DNA of 64,000 nt from NCBI GenBank assembly GCA_038503065.1, contig JBCAMK010000003.1:1116001-1180000 (forward strand). Reading direction: 5' to 3'. Position 1 is the first letter of the stretch, and each line of letters starts with the position of its first letter. This document shows, piece after piece, positions 35,850-46,472 of this stretch. The stretch comes from Paragyromitra xinjiangensis (lineage: Eukaryota > Ascomycota > Pezizomycetes > Pezizales > Discinaceae). A program made the translations under genes and the position numbers. The notes beneath the pieces were generated by a model. That model did no database searches. It was not told the DNA's origin and saw only the letters and a list, made by a program, of their open reading frames with translations.

Positions 35850-37620
35850 ATGTCTAAGCCTGCTCCCAAAGTTTGCAGCCGTGAAGGGGTTTCTGGGGTT
35901 CCATCTGCTGCCTCAGCTTATAACCAGGGAGGGAGCTTAAACATCTGTATATCCGTGTCTTCTCCGATGGAGAAATACCCAGGTAATTACACCCCCCCCT
36001 CTCACCTAATTACTATCTTTTTACCCTACTCGTCCATCAGCTAACCCCAAGCAGCCAAGCAGCATGCCCGCAACGTTGCCAAGCGCCTCCCGACTAGGGA
36101 CGGTCTGATTTACCTCGAAGGCACTCCAACAGTCCTTTTTGAAGATTCGGATGAGGCTGTCAAATTTCGCCAGAGACGATACTTTTTGTATCTCACTGGT
36201 GTTTCTGACATTCCGGATTGCTACGTCACGTATTCAGTACAAGAAGACAAATTGACACTGTATGCTCTGGACTTCGTGTGAAGACATCGTATTGGCTGCT
36301 AACTAATATCGCTGCGTGCTAAAGCTACATTCCGCCTTTCAACCCCAACCAAGTACTGTGGTCTGGTCTTCCGCCTTCTATAGAGGATTGCGCATACAAG
36401 TTTGTGCTCCCCGAGCTAGCAGCAAACTATGCTAAACGATCGCAGATATGATGTTGACGAGGTTCTCTACTCGACCGCCGTGACTGACGAAATCCTCTCT
36501 TTCCACACTTCGTCTCCAAGCTCTCCAGTCTATATCCTTCATACCCAGTCTTCTCGTATCCCAAATTCTGTCCCTCGTAGCAATATGGATAACCTCAATC
36601 TCCAGCCAGCAATGGACGATAGTCGTGTCTATAAGGATGACTATGAGATCGCCCTGATACGCAGGGCAAACGATATCTCAGCTGCTGCCCATCGCGCGGT
36701 CATGAGTGCTGTTAGAAACGCCAAAAATGAAGCCGAGCTAGAAGGGATCTTCCTCCAGTATTGTGTCTCGCGAAAAGCGAAAACGCAAGCATACGACCCC
36801 ATTGTCGGCTCTGGAAGAAACGCTGCAACGCTACATTACGTCCACAATGACGAGCCGCTGAAGGGAAGACAATTGCTTCTTCTAGACGCGGGGGCGGAGT
36901 GGGAAGGATATGCAAGCGATGTAACAAGGACCTTTCCGATTTCAGGAAGGTGGACGAAAGAGGCGAAAGACATATACACGATTGTAGAAACGATGCAAAG
37001 GGAATGCATTAAAAGAACGGTGAAAGGTGTCGACTGGAGGGATACACACTCGCTCGCGCATAGGATAGCTGTGAAAGGGCTGTTACAGTTAGGTATTTTC
37101 CACAACGGGACTGAAGAAGAAATATTCCGAGCAGGGACTAGCAAAGCATTTTTCCCGCATGGTCTGGGCCACTTTTTGGGACTTGATACGCATGATGTTG
37201 AGGGTACCCCGGATGTGAATTGGACCCCTGCACCGGCGAACTTATGTTCATTTGCTACATTACCTACACCGATGGTTGGAAGGGGACTATATAAGACGAC
37301 TGTCCGCAGGGTGCTAAAACCACGAATGGTGATTACTGTTGAGCCGGGAATGTATGACTGCCGACTCAAAATTCCCCGTTTCAATGCCATATTAACTGTG
37401 GTATAATAGATATTTCTGTGAGTTTATCATAAAACCATATCTGGAACATCCGATACACGGTAACTACATCAACAAGAAAGTTCTGGATAAATATTGGGAC
37501 GTCGGCGGTGTTAGGATCGAGGATGATTTGTTGGTGCTCGAGCACGGGAATGAAAACCTGACAACAGCTCCAACTGGGTCAAAGATGCTCGCGTTAGTTA
37601 ACCAGAGCAGTGACAATTAA
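35850..37620 (+). CDS. Xaa-Pro aminopeptidase / prolidase-type metallopeptidase (M24B)
   Basis: Exons 35850-35982, 36055-36259, 36325-36399, 36446-37351 and 37410-37620 encode 509 residues. M24B enzymes cleave the bond before proline at peptide N-termini using two divalent metals. The N-terminal AMP_N domain is seen ([57 protein letters not shown]). The pita-bread fold carries the metal ligands: both Asp in [20 protein letters not shown], His in [16 protein letters not shown], Glu in VEPGIYF and Glu in GGVRIED. It matches fungal PEPP-type Xaa-Pro aminopeptidases, probably cytosolic as no signal peptide is seen. The intron 36400-36445 is only 46 nt, and that ending at 36324 has an AAG acceptor. 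A region between [10 protein letters not shown] and RRVLKPRMV is longer and less conserved than I expect, so a small unrecognised intron there is possible. Confidence 0.92.
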
Positions 37621-38050
37621 GTCCTATTGACTTGATGTAGTGATATACCATAGCAATTTCGTGTGTAATATTCCCCTAGAAGATTAAATCGTGGATGGAA
37701 AGGAAAGGTGACTGACTTTGGGAATTTGTTATCCAGCTTCCTTTACCGATACTAAGGCCGTTTCAGGCCTTAAGCACATATGAACAACCACCTACTCAAG
37801 GCCCTTTCAGCAACTTCCCTTCAGGATTGGCTGGATGGGCCGCCAACGAGAGATGAAATACTAGTCCATGACCAATCGCGAAAATATGCCCAAAGCCCAC
37901 AAATAATCCAAGTTCAAAACTAGACAGTGAATCTGCAAATTCACAACAGAAAGAAGCCAGTGAAGAAATACCCACTATTTTGCCTAGTGCCCAGGAATAA
38001 TTCTAAAACGCCTTGAGGCATACGAAAAATCTCGAGTCGTCGTTATTCTT
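37621..38050. other. Convergent intergenic region, aminopeptidase and PI-PLC
   Basis: 430 bases between convergent stop codons. Nothing beyond expected 3' untranslated and terminator sequence is seen. Confidence 0.55.
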
Positions 38051-39232
38051 CTAATTCCAGGGTTTGTACGACCATGTATCGTCGGGCCTTGCATATCCTA
38101 CCTCCCCCCAATCGAACCTACGATCTCCTCTGAAGTTAAAAGAAACTATGAGTCTTGCAGCCTTGGTATTGATGAAGTCCCAGACAACGATCCCTGTCGT
38201 AGGCCCCCTAAGCTCTGGAATCTCCCATTGAAAGCTAGTGAACGCAGCGTCCCACACAGTCTGCCACTTTTTCCTCAAAAGTTGTTGAACACGGTTGTTT
38301 ATACCTCTTCTATAGTGTAGTGCCACCATAGCTGGCGTCTGGAAAGGCGAGCCTGCAGATAGGAAGTTGATGAGCAGTGGGAGATTTTGGCAGTCATCAC
38401 CAGCTTCAACCCTCCGTATTTGCCCTGGGATATGGTGAACCCAGAACTGGATAATCTTATCCCATTTCTTCTGGACGATATCTGTGGTTGTGGTGACGTT
38501 ATAGTAGTCCTGTAGCTTAATCTTCTCCGAATCTTTGAAATTGGCACCAAACGTGTTGCTGGCGCTTTTTGTGTTGTAATCTTGAATCATCACAACCTTA
38601 CCCCTCGTTTCCGGCCCAACCCGAGGAAACTTGTATGAGACTTGATTCCGCAGTGGCATATGCAAAATTCTCTGAAGAATTTCAGACGTATCTGGATGCT
38701 CGAAAACGTAATTCTCTAGCGTCTCCGCAAAGGTCATTTTATTATGCTTTGGTTTATACCCCTCGTCTTTCAGCCTCATAACGACAACTTCATCCTTCCC
38801 CGGCCCCGATAAAAAGCCGTCAAGCATTTGGACAACACTTGTGAAGTTATGGCCGAGATACACAGCACCATGATGCATTTCGAAAGCATTCCGGTAGTGT
38901 CGTGCACGGATATCAATGAAACGGACACCAGCATCGAGTTGTTGTCTGAGGTTACCGGACTGGGTATTCGCAAATTGATCAGCAAATGTCTTTATTTTTT
39001 GGAAAGCCATTGTGTCATGGGTGCCCGGGATTGAAAGTGTGGTTAGGCAAGTGCCGTCTTTGAGGTGGGACATCCATCGAGCCATATCCATTGGTGCAGC
39101 ATCAGGGTTGAGGGTGGGGCACGAGCCAGGACGTGGACACTCGGTGTCTGAGGACTCTATCGAGATGGTGTTGCATTGTGCTAGTAGGTTTAGGAGGTAG
39201 AGTAGTTGGGAGATGGAGGGGAGATACCGCAT
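38051..39232 (-). CDS. Secreted bacterial-type phosphatidylinositol phospholipase C
   Basis: A single uninterrupted frame of 393 residues from the ATG at 39232; the upstream open part has no ATG. It starts with a signal peptide (MRYLPSISQLLYLLNLLAQC). The PI-PLC X domain follows: LSIPGTHDTM with a catalytic His at about residue 72, LDAGVRFIDIRARHY, and EMHHGAVYLG with the second catalytic His at about residue 120-121, then GPGKDEVVVMRLKDE. Members cleave phosphatidylinositol or GPI anchors by general acid-base catalysis without calcium. The Y and C2 domains of eukaryotic signalling PLCs are absent. The C-terminal half (HYRRGINNRVQQLLRKKW, GPTTGIVVWDFIN) resembles fungal single-domain PI-PLCs. 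Absence of introns in an intron-rich neighbourhood would fit transfer from bacteria, but such genes are widespread in fungi. No GPI site is seen, so it is probably secreted. Confidence 0.88.
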   Translation of the reverse strand: MRYLPSISQLLYLLNLLAQCNTISIESSDTECPRPGSCPTLNPDAAPMDMARWMSHLKDGTCLTTLSIPGTHDTMAFQKIKTFADQFANTQSGNLRQQLDAGVRFIDIRARHYRNAFEMHHGAVYLGHNFTSVVQMLDGFLSGPGKDEVVVMRLKDEGYKPKHNKMTFAETLENYVFEHPDTSEILQRILHMPLRNQVSYKFPRVGPETRGKVVMIQDYNTKSASNTFGANFKDSEKIKLQDYYNVTTTTDIVQKKWDKIIQFWVHHIPGQIRRVEAGDDCQNLPLLINFLSAGSPFQTPAMVALHYRRGINNRVQQLLRKKWQTVWDAAFTSFQWEIPELRGPTTGIVVWDFINTKAARLIVSFNFRGDRRFDWGEVGYARPDDTWSYKPWN

Positions 39233-40611
39233 AACTGCTGGATGAGTCAATCGAGTGACATACGATGATTTTTGTGAAGATCGTAACTGTGCTGGGAGCG
39301 GTTTTGTGCTCGTATGACATAGGTGAGGTTGTGGAGATGAACGGATCTGCCGCACTAAGATAAAGTTATTCGGGTGGTTAGTGAGATAGCGTTTTGATAT
39401 GTATCCAGTGGAGCCAAAACGGTACTAGGTCTGTGGGTGATAGGAAACGATAAAAGTTCCAAGGCAACCCCGCAGAAACAGTCATATGGAATTCTCCACG
39501 ATTTCACACTTCTCCAATCGTTCAAGGAATAACTCAGATTGTTCGAGGCGTCTACGCACGTACCCCCCCAAGCTCAGGTTGACCCGTAGTAAGGTTATTG
39601 TATTAACTGCAGTGTGTCTGTTGATATTCTTAGAGATAGTGTTACTAGTAATAATTAACAGTATAATATCTGAAGTTGGGATAAAAAGATCATTTAATTT
39701 TCTCAATAATACTCACACGCCACTCGATAGCGGCTTCCAGCCGACTTCCTTAAAATCGAAATAGCTCCCGGTCCAGAAGCGTTGAATTGGCGGTCCATTT
39801 CGCAGGAGGTCTGCGAGCTACTGATTTCAGCTGAAGAGTTGGGATGCCCCCGCCCGGGGCGCGGTGTTTAAGGCGAAAACCCTCATAGCGGGAGCTGTTT
39901 ATAGCCAAGGCAATATAGCACTGTAGATTATGCACGCGCGGGTCCTGACGTTGAACGGAAAGATAACCATTCAGGGGCCTGATTACGGATACCGCGGATA
40001 TAGGAGTGCTGGTTTATCTTCCTTTGATTTTCGTGGGAATGTGTAATTAATATTCGTGATTTTTATCGATAGGAGTGAATCACTCGAGATTGGTACATCT
40101 ATAGGAATCATAGTTGGTCACTCGTACACACTAACCTCCCATGAAATGGAATAGCATTTCTGAAAGTAAATTCCCTTTTGTGGGTCCTTTCTATCAAGAG
40201 TAATTTAGTTCACGTTATTAGACAGAATCCAGGTTTCATGAGTCAAGCTGAGTCGTGAGTCGAAGTCACCGGGTGAGTCACTGGAATGAGGCTGGAGCAG
40301 TAACACAACAAGACTCCGAGCCTCGGGGGGAATGGCGACCACACAAAACTAACCCCTTGAAACCCACATTCCTGGTTCATTTGTCATTACCTATCGCACC
40401 TTATTCCATTCGCTATTGCGACTTCGCTAATGAGTCATGGTAAGTTCCACTGACTTTGATATAAAGGCCACTTCAGCTCCAGCTCCGAACACAACATTAT
40501 CAACATCAACGAAGCATTTCCTCCCATTGACGTTTTATACGTCCCTCACAACCTGCTCTTTTCATAAGCCTATTCACCAATTGATCCATCCATCAATTAG
40601 GAACACCTACA
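39233..40611. promoter_or_regulatory. Divergent promoter region, PI-PLC / small unknown protein
   Basis: 1.4 kb between divergent starts. Three exact TGAGTCA heptamers (40239-40245, 40274-40280, 40431-40437) lie within 375 bases of the 40612 start, with two further TGAGTCG near-matches between them. This heptamer is bound by AP-1/Gcn4-type bZIP factors (Yap, CpcA). No gene is supported here; the 92-codon frame at 39486 has a hydrophobic stretch but no family. Confidence 0.5.
40239..40437. promoter_or_regulatory. Cluster of three TGAGTCA bZIP-type sites
   Basis: Exact TGAGTCA at 40239, 40274 and 40431. The heptamer is a near-palindrome, so it reads TGACTCA on the other strand. They lie 175-373 bases upstream of the ATG at 40612. 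General amino-acid control (CpcA/Gcn4) or AP-1-like stress factors bind such sites. Confidence 0.45.
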
Positions 40612-41091
40612 ATGGGCGTCAACCGTAGCCGTCGCGTCCGAAGCTTCGGATACCAGCGCGATAAATTCTCTTCCGCCAGAATGTCGAGCGCTAAGCAAGA
40701 AGCGAAAACACTATTCCTTCTCGTCAAGCAGGATGTCGATAGCCTACAGAATTATGTCGCAGCTGATTCAGCAGCCGCTTGGGCCTCCTCAGACGGAGCA
40801 GTGACTGGTTTTCCGGACGCTGTATGTTTCCCCCTTGCTGATGATTTGACAATTGGAGTATCTACAAGCAAGTATAAGGACAATAAGACTAATAGAATAT
40901 GTCTTCTTTCACAGGTTCTCTATGAAATGGGAATTCTATACGATACTCCAGCAGTAGAGGAGGTTCTGCCGGTGGCTAAGATTGTACCACCCGTGGACCA
41001 GGAGGCAGATTGGGACATCGTTTCAGAAGTATCTGAGTGGGATGTTGTTAGTCTAGACGATGGCTTCAGCGATGATGATTCTTGGGGTTGA
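40612..41091 (+). CDS. Small fungal protein of unknown function
   Basis: Exons 40612-40821 and 40915-41091 give 128 residues. The 93-nt intron (gtatgt..tttcacag) has no stop and keeps the frame, so the unspliced ORF would read as 159 residues. The protein starts MGVNRSRRVRSFGYQRDKFS (basic), followed by an amphipathic helical stretch (AKQEAKTLFLLVKQDVDSLQ), and ends with an acidic Trp-containing tail with two similar repeats (DWDIVSEVS, EWDVVSLDD). No signal peptide or membrane segment is seen. I do not recognise a family. The WD(I/V)V tail repeat could be a short binding motif; this is speculation. Confidence 0.7.
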   Translation: MGVNRSRRVRSFGYQRDKFSSARMSSAKQEAKTLFLLVKQDVDSLQNYVAADSAAAWASSDGAVTGFPDAVCFPLADDLTIGVSTSKYKDNKTNRICLLSQVLYEMGILYDTPAVEEVLPVAKIVPPVDQEADWDIVSEVSEWDVVSLDDGFSDDDSWG

Positions 41092-42881
41092 GCAAAGTCG
41101 GAAAACGTCAATTGGGTGGCATGGGACTTTTGCTAAAGATCATTATCGGCAAAGATAGGAGTTTTTTTTCTTGATTTATTTTAATGGGCGGCGCATTAAG
41201 GGTTTTTTTTTTGGTACTATCTTTGTGGGGCTACTTGTAATTCATGCATAGTTCCCTAGAATCTTATAATTTCTGAGGTCATACGTCAGAAACTCTAGGC
41301 GGATATAATAACCCTAAATCTGGAAACTTATCTGATGGAATGGAGCCTGCATGAATATGACGCACCAAATTCCGGATCAGTTTGCGAATGGGTGATTCGT
41401 CGAGATGAAGTTGTCTTATAGCTGCAGTTTTCAGTCATGTCTATCCCTAAGGCGTCCGCTCCCTGTTGGATTACCAGCGGCTAATTCGCGCGCTAATTGC
41501 TGGGGTCGGTATTAGCGGTCTAACTTGCAACCAGGAGTAATTAATACCCAGGACATTTGGCACTATATTCTCGAGCTGTACGGGATTACTTAGGGAAATA
41601 GCACACAAAAATTAAAAAGATCTTACATCCAGTTATCCCGCCCTCCGCCGCTTAGGGAGTCAATTACATGTACTACAACGCCGCAAGCAGCCCCCCAAAA
41701 AACGGTGGTGGGTTGCTAGACACAAACTACCGCGCTCAAGCCGCAAAGCTTTTTTTCTGCACCCACACTCATCTCCTAGCTGGTCGGTTACTGGGGAAAT
41801 CTCACTTTATATCTCTGCGTAAAATGTTGGGCGCGAGTAGGACTTCTAAATACTCCAGAGCTGATATATTCGCTAGCATGCGATTGTAGAGTTACAGAAA
41901 CATGCGTGCACCCAGATAGAATTATAACTACTAATGCTCTCAACTTTTCTATTTTTTTTTATATTTTGCTATTGAATTTAGTGAGGAGACGAAGTGAAAA
42001 GCAAAAACCAAGGGTTGGCCGCCAAGACCAGAAGAGATATGAAGATAAAAAGGCATTTTATGAAGTCTTCTCCTTGCAGAAGTATGGTGGTGCAAGGGGT
42101 TGCTTCTGTTGGGGCGACTTATTTATAATTATGCGAGTGACACAAAAGAGCTGCAAGAATTGGGTGATATAAGGGAGGCCGCAGTTATTAGACCTCATAA
42201 GGTGTTTAGCTACCCATAGCCATGCAAAGCACGCTCTTGGCGAGCTGCAATATTACAATTTGGGTGAGTAGCTAATGCGTGCAAGCCAAGAGTCTTCTCC
42301 TACAACCACTACGGTGGTAATAACCAGTATTCCCAACGGTGGGGGCCTACGTGAACTTATTTCGGTAATACAAGTTGCAATAAACTTTTTAGAAGTTTAC
42401 CCTATTCTACTTGCTCACTGCAGTAAGTAGCTGATGAGTGCCTGGCAAAGGGCACACCCAAGCACGGGCTGAAAATATTCTAAGTCTACCAGAATGATCG
42501 CTGGTAGAGTTATTGAAGCTGTTTCTGGATCACTCGGAATCACTCGACACAATCTCGACCTATTTCCGTCAAGTTGGCGTGGCGTGGAAGGACGATCTGA
42601 CATCAATAGCACGACGAGCATGAACAGTGAGTTGTATCTGCAACGAACACATTATACACCAGGCAGCTTGAAACTTCAAACAGAAGACTGAAAAAGATAA
42701 TTAAAAACAACTAAGTACAGAACAGCCTAGCTACGAATAACTAAGCCACCCCGATAATTCCCTAATAATACCCAAAAAAAAAGAAAAACCCAACTTTACA
42801 AATCCCACAAACACGAGAAAAAAATTAAAATACTGTCATTAATCATCAATCATTCTCACCAACACCATCACTTTTCAACCT
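41092..42881. other. Intergenic region, small protein to HSP104
   Basis: About 1.8 kb. A TACATGTA palindrome lies at 41665-41672. The bases 42660-42880 are A/C-rich and form the HSP104 3' untranslated region on the minus strand. No gene is supported. Confidence 0.5.
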
Positions 42882-45836
42882 CTAATCATACAACTCCTCA
42901 ACCTCCATATCCCCACCATCTGCATCCGCATCTATCTCCTCATACTCCATTTCCTCATCATCCTCCATATCACTATCATGATTCGGCAAAACCGCAATCC
43001 TCCCACCTCTATCCAAAACAATCCTCACCGCCTCACCATCCCTCACAGCACCTCTCAACAACAACACCGCAAGCTTATTCAACACCTCCTTCTCAATAAC
43101 CCTATTCAACGGACGCGCACCATACGCCGGAGAGTACCCCGCCTCACCAAGCCAATCTTTCGCAGCTTCGTCGACCTGCAGAGTAACGTTCCTGCCGTTC
43201 GAGATAAGCCGTTTCTGAACATCGACGAGACGGAGTTCAACGATCCTCCGGATCTCGCGCTTCGCGAGTCGGTTGAAGATTACGACGGAGGAGATACGGT
43301 TTAGGAACTCTGGGAGGAAGTGGTGGCGGATCGACTCCATGACGAGTTCTTTGGTGGTTGGGTCGATTCTTCCGTCGGTTGATTTGGAGTTGGCGGTGAT
43401 GTATTGTGAGCCCAAGTTGCTGGTTAGGATGATGACGGTGTTCTTCCCGTCTACGACACGGCCGGTAGAGTCTGTGATGCGTCCATCATCGAGGAGTTGT
43501 AGGAGTACGGTAAGAACCTCCTTGGCGGCTTTTTCGACTTCGTCGAATAGCAGGATGGAGAAAGGCCGGCGACGAAGTGCTTCAGTGAGTTGACCACCGG
43601 CATCATGGCCGACATAGCCAGGTGGTGCACCGATGAGCCGGGAGACGGAGTGTTTCTCCATATACTCAGACATATCAAACCGGATCATCGACTTTGGATC
43701 ATCGAACAAGAACTCAGCAAGACTCTTCGTAAGCAGGGTCTTACCCGTCCCCGACGGTCCACAGAACAAGAAGCTCGCAATCGGCTGATTCGGGTTACTC
43801 AAACCACTCCTACTCAACCTAATAGCATTCGCAACAGCCTTTACCGCCTCCTTCTGCCCAATAACCTGCTTCGTCAAATACTTCTCCATATTCAACAACT
43901 TCTCCTTCTCCGTCGTCTTCAGCCTCGTAACCGGTATTCCAGTCCACCGCGACACAATCTCATTAATCTGTTCCGGCCCCACCAGGTCCGTCATCAACGG
44001 ATTATCATCCCCTCCATTCGCAGCACTAATCGCCGCGTCCATATCCGCCTGGGCCTTCTCGGCCTCAAGCCGTCCGATATACTTCTTCAGTTCCGGGATC
44101 GCATAGTATTTCAGATCCGAAGCGGTAGAGTAATCGTTGACACGTTCAGCTTGATCCGCCTTCGCGGACAAGTTATCGAGTTTCTTCTTTGCCTCCTGGA
44201 GCTCTGAAATGCGACGTTTCTCGGCTTCATATTTCTCACGGAGCGGCTGGAGCTCTTCCATAACGTTTGCAGCCTCGCGTTTAGCGTCCTCGAGACGGGC
44301 TTTAGATGCCTCGTCTTTCTCGCGCTCGAGGGCGTGGATCTCGATGAGGAGCTGTCGGTGCTTCCGTTCAAGAGTGTCGACGATCTCGGGGGCGGATTCT
44401 CGGGTTACTCGTACGGCGGCTGCTGCTTCGTCGATGAGGTCGATCGCGGAGTCGGGGAGACGACGGGCAGTGAGGTATCGGGATGCGAGGGTTGCTGCAG
44501 CGACGATAGCACCGTCGGAGATGGTGACACCGTGGTGGACTTCGTAGCGCTCTTTGAGACCTCGGAGGATGGAAATGGTTTCTGGGACGGAGGGCTCGGG
44601 GGTTAGGACTTGTTGGAAACGTCGCTCGAAGGCTGCGTCTTTTTCAATGTATTTGCGGTATTCGGCGAGGGTTGTGGCACCGATGCAGTGGAGTTGGCCG
44701 CGTGCTAGAGCGGGTTTGAGGAGGTTGGCGGCGTCCTAGATTAGTTGTTAGTATGGGTTATGTTAATTATAGGGGGGGGTGTTTGGCTTACCATTCCGCC
44801 TTCGCCGGAGCTTCCAGCACCCATTAGAAGATGGATTTCGTCGATGAAGAGGACGATCATCTGCTGTGAGTCTTCGATTTCTTTCAATACTGACTTCATG
44901 CGGTCTTCGAATTCACCACGGTATTTCGTGCCCGCTACAAGAGCTCCAACATCGAGCGAGAGAAGTTTGCAGCTGTAACCTAGTTAGTACTCTTATAATG
45001 TCAATGATAAGATTTCCGCATTACTCACCTCGCCAAATTCGCCGGCACATCAGCATTAACGATCCTCGTCGCCAACCCTTCAACCACACTGGTCTTCCCC
45101 ACACCCGGTTCTCCAATCAACACCGGATTATTCTTCGTCCTCCTACTCAAAATCCTCACAACCCTCAAAATCTCCTGCTCTCTCCCAATGACCGGATCCA
45201 GCTTCCCATCCCTCGCCTTCTGCGTCAAATCAATACAATACTTATTCAAAGTCTCACTCTCCACCGCCTCCTCATTCTGACTATCCACCCTCCTCGTCCC
45301 ACGGAGGCTCTGCACCGCATTATCCAACAAATCAACCTTCGGAATCCCAGCCTCGTTCAGCAGCTTCATAACCCCGCTGTCCTGCGCCAGCGCCATAATC
45401 AGGTGATCCTGGGCGACATACGAGTCGCGCTGGGTCTTCTGCAGCTTCTGCGCATCACGGAGGATCTTCGAGAAGGATGGGGAGAAGGAGATTTGGTCTG
45501 GAGGAGGATCCTGGGATGGCATACGGACGAGGGCTTTCTTGATGCCTCGGTCGAGGGTTTGGAGGTCTCCGTTGGCTTTCTCGACTACTTGTTTGAAGAG
45601 GGAGGGAGTGCTGGCAGATGGAGTTGCTCCGGCTGGGGCAGCGGTGTCTTCGGGGGTGGGCCCGATGAGGAGGGCGTAGGCTAGATGTATGGGTGTTATC
45701 TAGAGGGTTGGTTAGCTGCAGTGTATGGGGGATTGGAGAGGGGACTTACTTGAGGGTGTCCATATTGTGTTGCACAATCGTGGGCGTCGGAGAGGGCTTT
45801 TTGGGCCTTGTCGGTCAGTTGTACGCTTCCTGCCAT
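42882..45836 (-). CDS. HSP104: Heat-shock protein Hsp104 (ClpB-family disaggregase)
   Basis: Four exons on the minus strand: 45836-45750, 45699-45029, 44972-44792 and 44735-42882, giving 930 residues. Hsp104 is a hexameric AAA+ machine that extracts proteins from aggregates with Hsp70/Hsp40 and gives thermotolerance. Domains in order: Clp N-terminal domain ([20 protein letters not shown]); first ATPase with Walker [11 protein letters not shown] (about residue 224), pore-loop KYRG and Walker [12 protein letters not shown]; coiled-coil middle domain ([20 protein letters not shown]); second ATPase with Walker A GPSGTGKT, pore-loop GYVG and Walker [11 protein letters not shown]; small domain ([12 protein letters not shown]); and an acidic tail ending EELYD, like the cytosolic Hsp104 tail bound by co-chaperones rather than mitochondrial Hsp78. 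Three introns of 50-56 nt lie near the 5' end. A candidate heat-shock element lies 230 bases upstream. Confidence 0.96.
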
Positions 45837-46472
45837 GATGGTTTCTAGTTGTTTAAGCTGTGGAAATGAAACAAGATACAGCAGGTAATTGAAGCTTTAA
45901 AAGACAATCGTAAGAGCGTAGAATAGAATCGCAGGTATATCACAGTTAATGGATGACGATTTAAAGAAACCCCACTGCTGGAGCTACAATGGGAGATTTA
46001 TAGAAGGGAGTAAGGGAGTGCGGGGGAAAGCATCAAAGGTGCTCGACCGTACTGGCGCACTGGAGAAACCGCGGGAAGCTTCGAGTGCCTTGGCGATGTT
46101 TCCAGCGACATCTGTGCTGAGTAATCATCTGATGTCACCAACGTCATATCGGACGATACTATCGCGGCCAATGATATCCAACTTGATTGCTCTCTAATAA
46201 TTACAGAAAATCCCACCGGAAGCAGCCTCCACCCATAAACGAAGGTGAGCAGTCCAACCACATCCGATGCAAAGAGTGAAGAAAAGAAAAGAAAAAAAGG
46301 CACCCGCTAATGAAAAACACCGTAAAGGACTGTAAATGCTATGCTGAAAAAAAGGAAAAAAAACTCAATACGCCAATATAGAGAATGCAACCTCAACCTA
46401 ACCAAAAACCAATTAGATTTCCCCAATCCCCATAAGCCTACCCCCCCCCTCTATAAACCACCCAACCCACCA
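45837..46472. promoter_or_regulatory. HSP104 promoter and cupredoxin 3' region
   Basis: 636 bases between the HSP104 start and the stop of the upstream tandem gene. It contains the candidate heat-shock element at 46065-46082. From 46300 to 46470 the plus strand is A/C-rich, consistent with the 3' end of the cupredoxin transcript. Confidence 0.5.
46065..46082. promoter_or_regulatory. Candidate heat-shock element
   Basis: GAAACCGCGGGAAGCTTC has GAA at 46065, GAA ten bases later at 46075 and an inverted TTC at 46080, the 5-base periodicity of a gapped HSF site (nGAAn-n5-nGAAnnTTCn). It lies about 230-250 bases upstream of the HSP104 start codon, a gene classically controlled by Hsf1. Confidence 0.5.

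Noticed and set aside
43590..44207. 205-codon open frame on the plus strand
   Set aside because: It is a shadow of HSP104 exon 4 on the opposite strand, with no domain.
44866..45684. 272-codon open frame on the plus strand
   Set aside because: It is antisense to HSP104 exons, crosses their introns and reads as Arg/His/Leu-rich sequence caused by codon bias of the real gene.
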